From assembly GCA_021904315.1 (NCBI GenBank), contig CM038916.1:18063897-18127896 (forward strand): a DNA stretch of 64,000 nt. The letters run 5' to 3'. Both the position numbers and the translations under genes were made by a program. The notes beneath the pieces were generated by a model, which did not search any database, had not been told where the DNA came from, and saw only the letters and a list, made by a program, of their open reading frames with translations. Source of the stretch: Sphagnum magellanicum (lineage: Eukaryota > Streptophyta > Sphagnopsida > Sphagnales > Sphagnaceae). Shown here piece after piece: positions 36,815 through 48,605 of this stretch (positions within the stretch are counted from its first letter, which is position 1; every line of letters begins with the position of its first letter).

Positions 36815-39265
36815 AGCTCATATGGGTTATCTATTTCTTCGGCTGGGGAGTTAGATGGAAGGGGAATTGCTAAAATGATCTTTGCAGGTTTTTAATAAGT
36901 TTTTGCTTAAGATTTTGAACAGTGCATCATAACAGGCATGTCTGGGTCTAAGATATTCTGGAACCTCCTCAAACCTGCATGTCGCAAGGACGAGTAAAAA
37001 CCATTCTAAGATTGTGTTGAGATAGTTTTTTGTGATGATGTCTACACAGTTTTTGTTTGATGATTTTCCAACTTCCATTGGATTTACACCATGGTTAAGT
37101 GCTTGACCAGTCAGTATTGGTGGGGTTAGTCACTTGGGTAATTTTTACTTGAAAGACATTGTATCTTTTACAATGTTTCTCCAAACAACTAACTACAAGT
37201 GAATCTGGTCCTCTTCTCCTTCTGCTCCATCTTTTACTCCTCTTTCCTCCTCTTTGAATGGATCACTTGTTTCACAAATAATCTCCATAAATGATGCTGT
37301 TGTTACAGGATATGTCAAAGAAGTCACATCTCCCATTAAACTAGTAAATACGTCCAAAAAACCTGAAGAACCTTGCAATTATAATACCAGGCAAAAGCCC
37401 ATTTGCATTGATTGTGCATAGCATGTGTAATCATTTGAGTAGGCAATTTGCAATCAAGAACAGAAGCACTTCACCACATTGGGGAAGGTGCAATTTTATG
37501 TCTCCAATGTCAAATTGGTTAATTAACACACCCCATTTGAAGCCTTGACAAAGCTCCCTATTCCTTTGAACAATTCCAAATTCACACGAAGACCAGGAGA
37601 ATTGCCAATTTCATTTCAAATTAGTTAATTAACACACCCCATTTGAAGCCTTGACAAAACTCCCCATTCCTTTGAACAATTCCAAATTCACACAAAGACC
37701 AAGGGGATTGCCAATTTCATTACAAAAGAACTTCACTCCCAACTTCACATATAAAACACCTTCCAACAAACCTAGGACACAATTGGAAAGGGGCATCATG
37801 AAGCTCCAGAGATTTTTGTTATGCAGAACCATTTTATGATTCTGTGCACATTCATAGACTTGTGGACTCTCCCATCAACAAAGAAAGGCTTGGGAAAGTC
37901 CAGATCTGTTGCAACTCTGTTTTAAGAGTCTGCCAAATTTTGCACATTGCTTACACTGGTGACAAATGGAAAGGCATTGCTTGTGGTTGTTCTCTGGATA
38001 TCTATGGTCATACCTTGTGATTATGAGAATTTGTAATCACATAATTGTTGGGGGCATCCTTATCAAATGCAGACCTTTCAGTGAAGGAATATAAAGGAGA
38101 GATCCAAAGAAAATAAAATCCCCCATCACAAACCTCTCCATATATTTTTATTTATTTTCCCGCTCCAAACCTGATGAGAACATACTACCCTGGGCATCGC
38201 ACCTTCAGGACTGATCCACATCTCTGTTATCCATCCCTTGTTGCAGCACACACTTGCCTTGGTCAGCATTTGCAGATGAAAGCATCTTTCTGTGAATTGG
38301 GTCTCAAACTTGCAACTGCAATGAAAGTGGCCCCTTCCTAGATGACTTTCACCTGGGAAATCTGCTATGAAGTGATGCCACAAGCTCTGCAGGCAAGAGA
38401 CAAATAAAGCTCTTTAGGCTCTCTGACTTCCAGTGACCTGTCAAAAGTTGTTGCAACAGGAGACAACATAGAGTAGAGACGGAAGAGAGAGATGATGAAG
38501 CCTGTTGAACCAGGTGTAACTCAGAGCCCCTTCCCTGAGGGAAACTCTCGTTACTGTCAACTGGAGTGGGAGCCTAATTCAACATACTCCACTCCTACTT
38601 TCAATGAAAGCAAAGAATTTGTCAAGAGCAAAACATCCCAAAAGAAAGAGATGTTAATCTAATCATGACAGAAAACAGAAAAGGGAAAAAAGAAAGGAAA
38701 CTAATAAGAAAGTGAACATGAGACCAAGACCAAGGATTGGCACAGAGCATCCTCACTATTTGAATGGCTAGTGAAAGTTGCAGCATCGTTCACTGTAAGA
38801 GAATGGACCCATAACAGCCCAGAATGTTCATCTCTGCTGAAAATAACATGTCTATGAGATTGCAGAGAAAACTTCATGGTAGAACTTTGAAGGTAACTGT
38901 TGTGTCTGTTCCAGCAAAACCGATACTAGTATGAAAAGAATGAGGGTGGTCATAACCTTATGAGTGTCATGCACAAAGTACAAGACCATCACCTTCATCA
39001 TGAATAGCAGTGACCTGCTGCCATGACTTTGCAATGACTTCATCAACTCTAGATGGTGGTTGTAGATAAGTATATGATGATATGCCTAAAACTTTGCAAA
39101 AAATTCTACAAAAAATCTGCAGAAAAGAATGTGCATACACTACTCAAGCATTCATCCAACAATGACATGGAGATATGGGACCAAGAAATTTCAATCTTGC
39201 ATACCTTGATCTTGGATTCTGCAGTGTGGAAGATCTCTTCTTCACCAAGAAAAAAAGTGCTGGAA
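36815..39265. other. Intergenic region between convergent eS21 and SRD2
   Basis: The genes on both sides end here, so 3' untranslated regions occupy the edges. A minus frame (37,193-37,378) with an acidic tail and others near 38,126-38,383 and 38,852-39,046 are unrecognised. A tandem duplication is listed separately. No further gene supported. Confidence 0.5.
37511..37722. repeat. 106-bp tandem duplication
   Basis: Copies start at 37,511 and 37,617 with CAAATTRGTTAATTAACACA and both contain CATTTGAAGCCTTGACAAAR and CCAAATTCACAC. They are about 95% alike by eye, so the duplication is fairly young. Confidence 0.9.
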
Positions 39266-42200
39266 CTACTCGTGGTGGTACTCATAAACTTTAAAGTCAT
39301 TGTAAAGCAGAGAACCATCTGCATTATAGTGCAACATGTAATAACACTGCTCACAGAAAAAGCAAGGGCTAGAAGGGGCCAGTGTATCCCCATAAGTAAT
39401 CTTTGCTGCCCGGTATATATCGCAGATGCTACACTTGCGGATTCGTGCACGTGGATGCCATCTTAGCACTGGATAAGCAGCAACTTTCTGGACATCTTCA
39501 GGATGTATCAATCTTATGTCCCGAATTACCAGCATGTGCTTGCAATCTCCCTGAGAAAAAGGAAGCATCATCAGATGATCAAATTCGCCATGCAGCTGAC
39601 ATATTTGCAGGTACAGGGTGAGAAGGTTACCAATTGGTCACAGGACTGTAACTCACCTGATGACAATATAGGTACTGTGATCCAATACGAAGTTGCAAGT
39701 CACTGAAGGAAGTGTCTGCCATGCTGGCTGTCCTGCAAGAAATCATTGCATTTACACCCACTTCAAATTTTGAGTCCAAACTGACATTGTCGCAATATTT
39801 GGCATCTTTCATTGGGCCAATGTGGAGACAGATTGCACTGCCAAGATCAGTGCAAGTCTGTGACCCTTCTTGTACAGCATCAAAACTGGCAGGACAAACA
39901 GAAAAAACCAGGGAATATCACCTGAAAGAAGGGAGACTGACACTGTCAGAATTTTGGTTGGTGGTCCCAGAACTCTTTCTCCCACCTGCTGCCCCTCCAA
40001 CTGCCTTCCACCTTTCAGTTGCTTCCTTTGTCTCTCGAGTCCACTTTATGATAGGTTCACTATAATCAATTGCCTTTGGATCTCTCATGTCATTATAGAA
40101 GACATCCTGCAGGCATGACCAGCTAATTAATTTCAAAACTTCTAAAAAGTGTACAATTTTCTCTATTCAGTCGTGCATACTTCAACCTGAGCACAATAAT
40201 TTCTCTAGCCCACAGCCCAGCATTCAGATAAGAGTGCATAACATAGACTATAAAAGGAAAATGTCAAAGCACAGGAAATAACCTCAATTAGAAAGTAGCC
40301 AGATGGCACATTCAGCTTAGCCTCCTGAGCCAGTTCGTCAGTGAGACAGTAGAGACGGTCCCTCAGTGCTGTTAGAGGCTGACTTCCCAGAACCAGAAAC
40401 TCTTGTGTCTGTCACACCCCATCTCATCCCACTTATGGTCTGGACTTTTTTTTTTGCATGTTCAAAGGCTCATTCACCTTGAGGCTCAATTTTGGATTAC
40501 TGAAAGAGGATCTCTTGCTTTAGTTCTGTGCTAACCTGAAACTTACACCTGCCAGTCCTAGTACTGTAACCAAAATCAGAACAATTGGACTTTGCTGTTG
40601 GGTTTTTGTTGAAAGGAGGAAGACTCCACTTTAAAGTTCCCAACTGACCAAGCATATGGTTATGGTGCTCACTTTCAAAACAACACCTACTATTACCTCA
40701 TTCAAATTGAGGGACTTCTCAAACACCCCTCAAAACAATGCAACCAGAAATACCAGGTTCAGAAAGCAATGCACCTTAGTATGCTTTTTGAGACCATGGT
40801 AGAGTTCCACAACCAGAACTATCTCAGTTGATTCCACTGCTTCCTCTTCTGTCACTTCCGGGGTGGTTGTGGTTGGGAACTGCATTTGAGCATACAGAGG
40901 TCAGAGAATTACAGTGGCAGAGAAAGCAACAAGACATGTAATTTGTTTAAACTGATAAGAAAGGAATCCACTCTCAAACAAGAGACTAGAACAGCAAACT
41001 GTAGGAGCAAGATGAGCAATACCAACACAACTAGCAGAATAGAACAAGAAAGTTGTGTGAACAATAGCAAGAATCTTCACATGGACAAAAGAGCAACCCT
41101 GATGCTACCTTAATTGCAGTAGTCAAGAATCTCAATTTACGCAGCTGATTTTTGTTTCCAGCATCTGCTGCCTCACGCTCCTGCTTGAATCTGAAATAAT
41201 AAAAAATTAGAATTCCATGACTTTATGCCATAATTCACTGCAATGCTGGGAATGAAAGAAGCATCACCTCACCTGAGGTTCTAAACTTCCATTGAAGCAA
41301 AAAGGAACAAGTCTAAACTTTGAGCTCAAGTCTTTTTTACTGCTTTTACAATGTTAATTTGGAAATAAAATAAGAGGAGAATGAGATGGAGAAGAAAAGG
41401 TCTGTAGGGGTACCGCAGGGAATGCAGATTTGAGCTCTGCTTTGCAGCCTCCCTCTCCTGCTTCATCCTAGTCAAAATCTCTTCTCGTTGTATAGCTGCA
41501 GCATCCTGGACAAGAAACAATACACCACACCCCATCTTAAATTTCAAATGAAGAGCACTGCCTTATTGATTTATAGATGCAAAAATGTGCAATTCTTCAG
41601 CCTTCTCTAAAGAAACTGGAAAGAGTATCTGTGCACCAATCCAAAAGGCTCAAGTCCCACAAGGACCAGCCGTAAAGATGCAAAGCACAAAATACACAAA
41701 CTTCTTTCATGAGAAGCTTAAATCATGCACGCCTGGATCCTTTTCCCTCAATTTTAGCTCCTGAGTCAAGTAGATGACAGCACCATCTCCAAATCTGCAG
41801 CTCGCACATCTCGGTCATAAGGCCGCCCTCTCTTCCTCTTCTTCTCCTTCTGCTTTGGTTGGGAAGCTTCTATTGCCTGCAACTCTGCTCCTGGCTCAAC
41901 TCCAGCCTCAATTAAAGCAACACTTCCTTCATAATGTTGCATTGCATTATCACCTACTTCTTGCATAGGCACAATTGCTTGGGAAGTTTCTATTGCCTGC
42001 AGCTCAGCTCCTGGTTCAACCCCACTCTCAATCAAAGCAGCACCTCCATCATGTTGCCCTGCATTGTCACCTACCCCTACAAAAGGCACAATTGACAATT
42101 CTTGTGCAGTTGTTTTGTTTTTGTCCAATCCAGCTTCATGGGTGCACTCATCATCTCCCAACAGCAGGCCTGTGAAACTCTGACCTTCAAGACCAGCTGT

Positions 42201-43496
42201 ACCATGCGCTCCTTCACCTCCCTGTGATCCACCATCCTCTAGTCTCCTGCAATCTAAGAGTGCATTTTTCCCCTGTTGCAGGCAACATAGAAGAACAGTG
42301 TTCTATAAAATCCTGACCAAACTCCAATAAAGTCAAACCATTGGTAGTGCCCTCTGAATAGGGTTGGCTTCAGAGATCTGATACTTGTTGCAGCAGGAGT
42401 CAAGAAGATAGGAGTGGTGGCCAAAGGGGCCCAACAGCTGAGGAAGAGGAGAGAAGAGGCAGAAGGAGTAAGGACAAAACCCTAAACCCTAAACCACTTG
42501 AAGATAAAACAAGGGATAATAATTCACACCTGGAGCACTTCTGCCAATGCCTTCTCAACCAGCTCTGCATCTGTCACAATCTTGAGATCATCCACACTAC
42601 AGCATCCATGAAACAAACACAACAACAGCAGAAGAGCTTAGTGCTTACTCTTAGAACATAAAACCCCGTTCATAGAGATGGACACACATAATCCCCAAGA
42701 ACTCTCATTCAGAAAAAAAGGGTTTGCTTGCAACTTACACAATATCTGGATCATTGAACTCTTCCATCATTACATCACCCAAATCTGATTCCAGCACCTG
42801 CACATAAATATGCTTCAGAAAAAGCTCACGAGAACCAGCAGCCCACATGTCACAACATTCCGTTTTTGAGATTCTTTCACATCTTGGCAACCACAACAAC
42901 AATGTTGCATTGTTGCTGCATTTTGAGCATTTCAAAGGGCTGGTGGATTTCAAAGGGATCATCATCCTGAGGGAGGGAGAGGGGAGGATGGATGCAGCAA
43001 CAATGCAACATTGTTGTTGTGATTGCCGAGATGTGAAAGAATCTCATTCTGTTTTTCTACATCATCACAGAAGGAAACAGAATGTTGTAACATGTTTTGT
43101 CACATCTGTGATTGTGATTTCTTCCACCACAGATGCATGCTCACCACGAAAGGATCTTGCTACAGAATGTAATGAAGCGAACAGGAGAGACACCCTACGC
43201 ATCGAGCAAAGAGATGGAAAACAAAAAACATCGAGGAGAGAAGAAGAAAAGCAAAACCCTTGTAGATCAACATCGAGATCAGAAGTCAGAGAGATACAGA
43301 GACAGAGACAAACCGAGAGTAGAGTGAGCCAGGAGTGTTGAAGGTCGTGGACACGGATCGGGCCAGAGACAAATCCTGGGACAACAAGAGGACCGCCTGC
43401 TGGTGCACCACCGACTCCGCTGCTGCAGCCTGCTCTCGCCTCATCGTCCGCTTGCGCTTGTCGCACCGATCTCCACTTCCGCTCGTTCCCTGGCAT
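39266..43496 (-). CDS. SRD2: snRNA-activating protein complex subunit 3 (SNAP50/SRD2)
   Basis: Eleven exons (43,496-43,314; 42,797-42,739; 42,596-42,528; 42,246-41,784; 41,505-41,414; 41,190-41,109; 40,879-40,775; 40,408-40,283; 40,106-39,922; 39,732-39,657; 39,550-39,266) join in phase into 574 residues. In Arabidopsis the homologue SRD2 is needed for snRNA-gene transcription. Hallmarks are [14 protein letters not shown] near the N-terminus, [42 protein letters not shown], and the C-terminal zinc region with Cys520-x2-Cys523 and Cys543-x2-Cys546-x2-Cys549. It is longer than the homologue I know, partly through a 39-residue internal duplication (156-233) followed by a basic KKRKRGRP patch. 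Exon 3 uses donor GT|GTGAAT; the alternative two bases upstream breaks the frame. It lies head to head with TRM61. Confidence 0.93.
41859..42092 (-). repeat. 117-bp in-frame tandem duplication inside SRD2
   Basis: Two 39-codon units (residues about 156-194 and 195-233), each reading IVP, then VGDNA, ALIE[13 protein letters not shown] and SQ. Acidic and glycine-rich, probably disordered. The frame is preserved. Confidence 0.9.
42480..42494 (-). repeat. Telo-box-like (CCCTAAA)x2 in an SRD2 intron
   Basis: The plus strand reads CCCTAAACCCTAAACC inside intron 3. Short, possibly a chance or regulatory telo box. Confidence 0.6.
42868..43045. mobile_element. 178-bp foldback in SRD2 intron 1, MULE-MITE-like
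   Basis: Arms 42,868-42,921 and 42,992-43,045 pair over 54 bases with two mismatches, around a 70-base loop. The ends begin GAGATTCTTTCAC, recalling the GAGA start of Mutator ends. Outside the arms lie ATTCCGTTTTT (42,857-42,867) and ATTCTGTTTTT (43,046-43,056), 10 of 11 alike, the 9-11-bp size of Mutator target duplications. It encodes nothing. If transcribed with the SRD2 intron it would fold into a nearly perfect 54-bp stem. Confidence 0.7.
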
Positions 43497-43721
43497 CCTT
43501 ACGACCTTAATCTCCTCCTCCTCCTCCTCCGATTCTCCTCAGAAACAATGAGAATCGGATCTCTCTCCCAAAGAAATCCAGAACCCTAGTTGATGCTCAC
43601 CAGCCAGAGAGATCCCTAAACATTTTGCCGTGGCTCTTGTCATCGGATTCGGTTCTTTAGAAGCTCTTTCTTGCTGGCAGCAGCAGCAGCAGCAGCCACA
43701 AGGAGGAACTGGGCAAGGAGA
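43497..43721. promoter_or_regulatory. 225-bp divergent promoter of SRD2 and TRM61
   Basis: Only 225 bp separate the two start codons. The interval holds a (TCC)n pyrimidine tract (43,512-43,530), AACCCTAG (43,582-43,589; one change from a telo box) and a CAG run just before TRM61 (43,677-43,696). Both leaders must fit here, so core promoter elements are very close or shared. No TATA box is evident. Confidence 0.7.
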
Positions 43722-44187
43722 ATGGCAATGCTGGCAGTGGAAGCAAGCTTGAGAGCGGAAGGCGAGAGACAGATCAAAGAAGGAGATGTTGTGATAGTTT
43801 ATGAGCGACATGACCGCATGAAAGCAGTGACCGTTGCAAGGAACGGTGAGCTACAGAACCGGTTTGGAGTTTTCCCTCACAATGAATGGATCGGGAAGCC
43901 GTTCGGTTGTCGAGTGGTAGGGAAGAAGGGAGGAGGCTTCGTGTTCTTGCTTGCTCCCACTCCCGAGCTTTGGACTTTGGTTCTGCCGCATAGAACACAG
44001 ATCCTGTATGTCGCAGACATCAGCTTTGTGATCTCGTTTCTGGAGCTGAGACCGGGAAGCGTGATGTTGGAGTCCGGCACTGGCAGCGGTTCTCTCACTC
44101 ATTCCTTGGCCAGAGCTGTCGCTCCCTCTGGCCATGTCCATACTTTCGACTTCCATGAGCAACGAGCTTTGGCTGCCAAGTACGTTC

Positions 44188-44262
<75 letters not shown>

Positions 44263-45998
44263 CATCTTGTTTGCATCCAGATTAGTAAGAATCACATGTT
44301 TCTTTGGCCTCAAGAAAATTACTCTCTTGCACAACATCTTGTTTGCATCCACATTGGTAAGAATCACATGTTTCTTTGGCCTCAAGAAAATTGCTCTCTT
44401 CCATTTGCAGTTGTTGGAGTTGTCATGTTCAGCAATTGGTTTGGCAACACAATAATGAGTGCTGTGCTCATTGTTGTGTTAGCCTTTCAAAGTGTTGTTG
44501 TTCTTGGAGATTTCTCTGCAATCTCTCAAACATGTCTATTTCTTCTTCTTTGTTTGCAGACAGAGAGAGAGGTTGTTTTGCAAATGGTTGTGCAAGTTTG
44601 TTTGTTGTGCTCAAAAACCGTTCTTTGCATTGCACTCATTGTCATGTGACCCTTAAAGTGTTGTTGTTGGAGATTTCTCTGCAATCTCAAACATATCTAT
44701 TTCTTCTTCTTCATTTGCGGATAGATAGACAGGTTGTTTTGCAAATGGTTGTGCAGGTTTGTTTGTTGTGCTTGAAAACCGTTCTATACATTGCACTCAT
44801 TGTCAAGTTGCCTTCAAAGTGTTGTTTTTGTTGGAGATTTCTCTGCAATCTCAAAGATGTCTATTTCTTCTTCATTGGTTGCAGACAGACTGGTTGTTTT
44901 GCAAATGGTTGTGCAAGTTTCTTTGTTGTGCTCAAAACCTGTTCTTTGCATTGCACTCATTGTCAGGTTACCTTCAAAGTCTTGTTTTTGTTGGAGATTC
45001 CTCTACAATCTCAAAGATGTCTATTTCTTCTTTGTTTGCAGTCAGACAGGTTATTTTGCAAATGGTTGTGCAAGTGTATTTGTTGTGCTTGAATACCATT
45101 CTTTGCATTGCACATCCGGTTATGTGAGGAATGTTTCACAAACTATAAACAAGTTGATAAATACACACTGAGAGAGACTATGGCAGACAATTCAGATTTT
45201 TTTAGGGTGCTGATGTAATTTTTATGTGCACTGATTTTTGGTGTGTGCCCAATTTTTTACACAGACAAGAGTTTGAGAGGAACGGAATTGGGCACTTGGT
45301 GACAGTGACCATGCGGGATATACAGGGGCAAGGATTTCCAGAGGAGTTTGTGGGCGGTCAGGCAGATGCAGTGTTTCTCGACCTACCACAACCATGGCTA
45401 GCCATTCCATCAGCAGCTTCTTCACTTCGATGCGATGGGGGCATCTGCTCCTTCTCACCATGTATTGAACAGGTTCAGCGGACATGTGAAGCTCTCACTA
45501 TACCTGAATTTACAGGTTTGTAATTTGCTGCCACCATTAAACTGTTGCTTCAGTAGCTTCTCACATATTTGCAAGAAAGGTCTCTGGTTTGAATTATTTT
45601 TCTTCACCTGGTTTTTTTCTGTAGATATCCGGACATTTGAAGTACTTGTAAGAACTTACGAAGTTCGTCAGGAGTTTCTACAAACAACCTTGCAATGCGG
45701 TACACAATTTGCTAGTGACTGCCTGTTCAAACCTCCCCCACAAAAAAGGCAACGACCTCAGAAGGGAAGGACAGAGCAGGCTGATGGGGAGGAACCACAG
45801 AAGGATAAGACCATCAATGGTAACAACAGCTTGTCTGAGACTGCAGGCAACGGATTGAAGTTGCAAGAGAATATTGATGGTGATAGGTTAGCTGTCACAA
45901 AGAAAGCAGAAAGGGAAACAAGGCCTGTGATAGCCAAACCATACCCAGATACAAAAGGACATACTGGGTATCTTACTTTTGCTCGACGCTCAACATAA
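43722..45998 (+). CDS. TRM61: tRNA (adenine58-N1)-methyltransferase catalytic subunit TRM61
   Basis: Three exons (43,722-44,179; 45,265-45,515; 45,625-45,998) join at GT-AG sites into 360 residues. With its partner TRM6 this enzyme makes m1A58 in the T-loop of tRNAs. The N-terminal part has ERHDRMKAV and RFGVFPHNEWIGKPFG. The SAM-binding motif is LESGTGSGSL (116-125), followed by GHVHTFDFHEQR. The active-site strand is DLPQPW (192-197), then CSFSPCIEQVQRTCE. The linker at about 270-340 is charged and likely disordered, and the protein ends with the conserved GHTGYLTFAR. The ATG at 43,722 is the first in frame after an alanine-rich CAG stretch; the ATG at 43,728 is an alternative. Intron 1 is full of repeats. 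It is head to head with SRD2. Confidence 0.96.
44190..44261. repeat. (TC)n(AC)n compound microsatellite in TRM61 intron 1
   Basis: About 25 TC units followed by about 10 AC units, starting ten bases after the intron 1 donor. It creates spurious Ser-Leu and Arg-Glu repeat frames. Confidence 0.97.
44262..45125. repeat. Nested tandem repeats in TRM61 intron 1
   Basis: First, two copies of a ~74-bp unit (CATCTTGTTTGCATCCA ... AATCACATGTTTCTTTGGCC; 44,262 and 44,336). Then about four copies of a ~162-bp unit starting near 44,494, 44,658, 44,820 and 44,983, each with GGAGATTTCTCTGCAATCTC, CTATTTCTTC, a TTTGCAG|ACAGA-like block and GCAAATGGTTGTGCAAG. The period is a multiple of three, so long frames (44,376-45,092) stay open without being genes. 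Confidence 0.85.
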
Positions 45999-47948
45999 TT
46001 TAGAGTTCTTCAATGTAGATTTCTTAACCTCATTCGGAATGTGAGTCATTTCTTTTGTGATCTGGACACTGCTGGCTATTGTACGGTGAGAAAGCTATAG
46101 CAAAGTCAGTCCCTCTCTCCTTTCCCATTCATTTCATCTCTATGGCATCTATGTAACAGCAGGACCTTTGAAAAGGAACTCACGTGAGAGTCTAGAGCAT
46201 TGCAGAATCAATTGGATTTGTGAATGCCTGAAGGGTGACTTGACAGGCTTTGCTTGACTGCTGTGTGCACTATACTGTTTACTAAAACCTTGGTTGAATA
46301 CATGCAGAGAAAAGTCAGCAGAGTCTGAAAAACACTGTTGTCGTAATTGATTGTCTGATGCCATTTCTTGCAGACTCTGACTAAAGCAACAAGGCCTTTT
46401 TGTTTGTTTCTCAAGGCTTAGACTTCACAAGTCCTGGTGAATGCAAGTTCTTGGGAAGATAGCAACATGGAACATTGTTGCTTGTTGGGAGGCTTTGCAA
46501 AATAGATTTTTAGCTCTCAATGCTGTTACCTCTAATTCTTGCTTTGTTCACACCATTTTTCTGTCTTTGTACCTGCAAGGTGATGAAAGCAAAGTCCAAA
46601 ATCATTGGGTGAAGTTTGATGTGGGTTCAGGGGTTAGCATTTTGGGGGTTTTGGATGTGGACAGGGAATTTTCCAACAAGAGAAAGAAAAGGGAGTGATG
46701 ATCAAGCATTCAAGAAGCAGAGTCTGAAACAGGACCCAATCTCTGACTTTTTGAGTATACAAATGGAGTCAATGTCATTCTCTTTTCTTCACCTTTCAGG
46801 CATTCACAGTGCTTCAAACTTGTTCACAAAATTCTTTTGCGTGTCATTAGCTTTGGAGACTATGCTTTGTGCTCCAATTCAGGCTTGCTCATCTGTTCAC
46901 ACTCATAGTGTTCTCAAACTGTTACCGTTTCTCCAGGTGAACTACCTTCCCTCCAAATGCAGGGTTTTTGAGGGTGTTAACAGTTTAAGTTGCAAATAAG
47001 TGGAGACAATTCTTCGCTTTGGGTGGCATTGCTTCACTCAATGATTTGCAAACAGCATCATTTGGGTGCACCTCAACATTACTTTCTACAAAATAGTGCA
47101 TTTCCTTCTTGTAATCTAGGGAGAGAGCTTTGCCATAATAAGTCACATGTTTCCTTATTCATGTGTGTAGGTAGTTTCATGATGCTGCACAGAATCTGCC
47201 TTTCAGACATCGCAGCTTTGATGCAGTCATTGTGACAAGTTATGGGCTCCACAATGTAGCCACCATTCACCTCAGTCTTCAAGAGATTCACTATGTATTC
47301 AAACCTGGTATATTGCATCTTCTTCTGTGGGATATCTGGAGTCATTGTCTTTCAGCTGGGGTCATCATCACATCTCTACATCTACGGTTGTGTTATGGGT
47401 TTCTGCTTGATTTTATATGATTATGACAAAAGATTTCATGATCTTCTATCATGAATCTTGCTTTCTATTTGTTCTGAGTCATCTCCAAAGCTCTCAAGCT
47501 CCATAGCCAATTTGCAGTGAGTTGAAGGATGGAATTACAGGTAATGGACAAGAGAGTTTACTAAGGCAGTACACTATGTGATAGATGGAGGGCTTATGCA
47601 GGTTTTTGTCATCGCTAGGTATGTTTTATTGCATACCACATTTTGCGTAGCAAAAATTAAGATCATATTGATCATGTGTTTAACCTAGGATAATTTGTTT
47701 TTGAATTCACAACAACAAGGTGTCACAGACATGGTGGGCCTTGCCTGTCAAAGGATTGAACAATGAAAAATGTAGTTGTTTGCAGGTTATTGAAGTTTTA
47801 TTTTAATTTTTATTGTATGTTGAGTAAATGGTAAGGCAAATTGAGGAATGTTAATTTGAATGCAAGTATATAGGCTTATGATTTGTCCAATAAACTTGTG
47901 TTGATCCGACATGACATTGTTGTGTTGATGCATTAGTCCATATATGAT
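45999..47948. other. Intergenic DNA after TRM61, no firm gene
   Basis: The base composition is like the gene island. The plus frame 46,441-46,698 ends with a structured-looking segment (WVKFDVGSGVSILGVLDV) but I do not recognise it. A minus frame at 47,079-47,345 is also unrecognised. Beyond about 47,600 the sequence turns AT-rich. Confidence 0.35.
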
Positions 47949-48605
47949 CTATTTTTGCATTATCAAGGGTTGTACTTTTGAAGATTGTTTAGTCATATAG
48001 TTTTGTAATGTTGTCAATTGAAATGTATTTGTTAAACTGTTTATGTTAAAATCTTTGATCATTATAATTGGAGAATTTGTGCGTATTTTTTCTAATATAG
48101 TTTCTAAAATGGAAATGAAATAATTTGTTTGCATTTGTGGTGGTTTATAGACTATGATTGTATACAAAGCTTTGCATGTGTTTATGTTGAAGAGGGCATT
48201 AATAAATTCAGCACCTGAATTTGTTATAGAAGTTTGTGATGAGGAGACCACTTTATCATAGAGTATCATTGTTCCAGGGTTATTATAACATGATGAGATC
48301 ATAAATTTGTGAGAGATAGCATGGTATATTCTTGGTTTGCATTAATGTTTAGAATTTTTTGTTTCATTTAAGCAAAGGATATTTGATGCTAATAAAGTTG
48401 AATCTATTATAATGTCTTGAAAATTTAAGTTTAAAGAATGGGTATTCAAGGATAAGATTATAAATCTTTTATGGTAAGATTTTGGAGAAGCAATTGTCAA
48501 TTCATGGTGTATGCTTGCTTTCAAACAACATTTTCTTTTTGCAAGAAAATCTACTTTGAAGTTTTTGTTTGACAATGCAGCAAGTAAATATACTCTATAA
48601 AACAA
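47949..48605 (-). pseudogene. Broken EEP-type endonuclease fragment of a LINE or Helentron
   Basis: Two minus frames (48,605-48,342 and 48,302-47,949) carry in order SLNTHSL, LLASNILCLNETK, then NPGTMILYDK, SGAEFI, IIVYKPP and MIKDFNIN. These are the N-x-x-S-L, E-T and D-F-N blocks of exonuclease-endonuclease-phosphatase domains used by LINEs and by Helentron-type rolling-circle elements. The halves are in different frames and the catalytic C-terminal part is missing. The wording of the motifs recalls Helentron copies more than plant LINEs, but this is uncertain. I see no reverse transcriptase nearby. Confidence 0.55.

Noticed and set aside
43851-44276. Minus frame with Arg-Glu repeats and plus frame with Ser-Leu repeats
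   Set aside because: Product of the TC/AC microsatellite and antisense of TRM61 exon 1.
44376-45092. 238-codon plus-strand open frame
   Set aside because: It lies in TRM61 intron 1 and stays open only because the tandem unit is a multiple of three; cysteine-rich nonsense peptide.
46441-46698. 85-codon plus frame with a structured-looking tail
   Set aside because: No recognisable family, no supporting exons; left unannotated as a gene.
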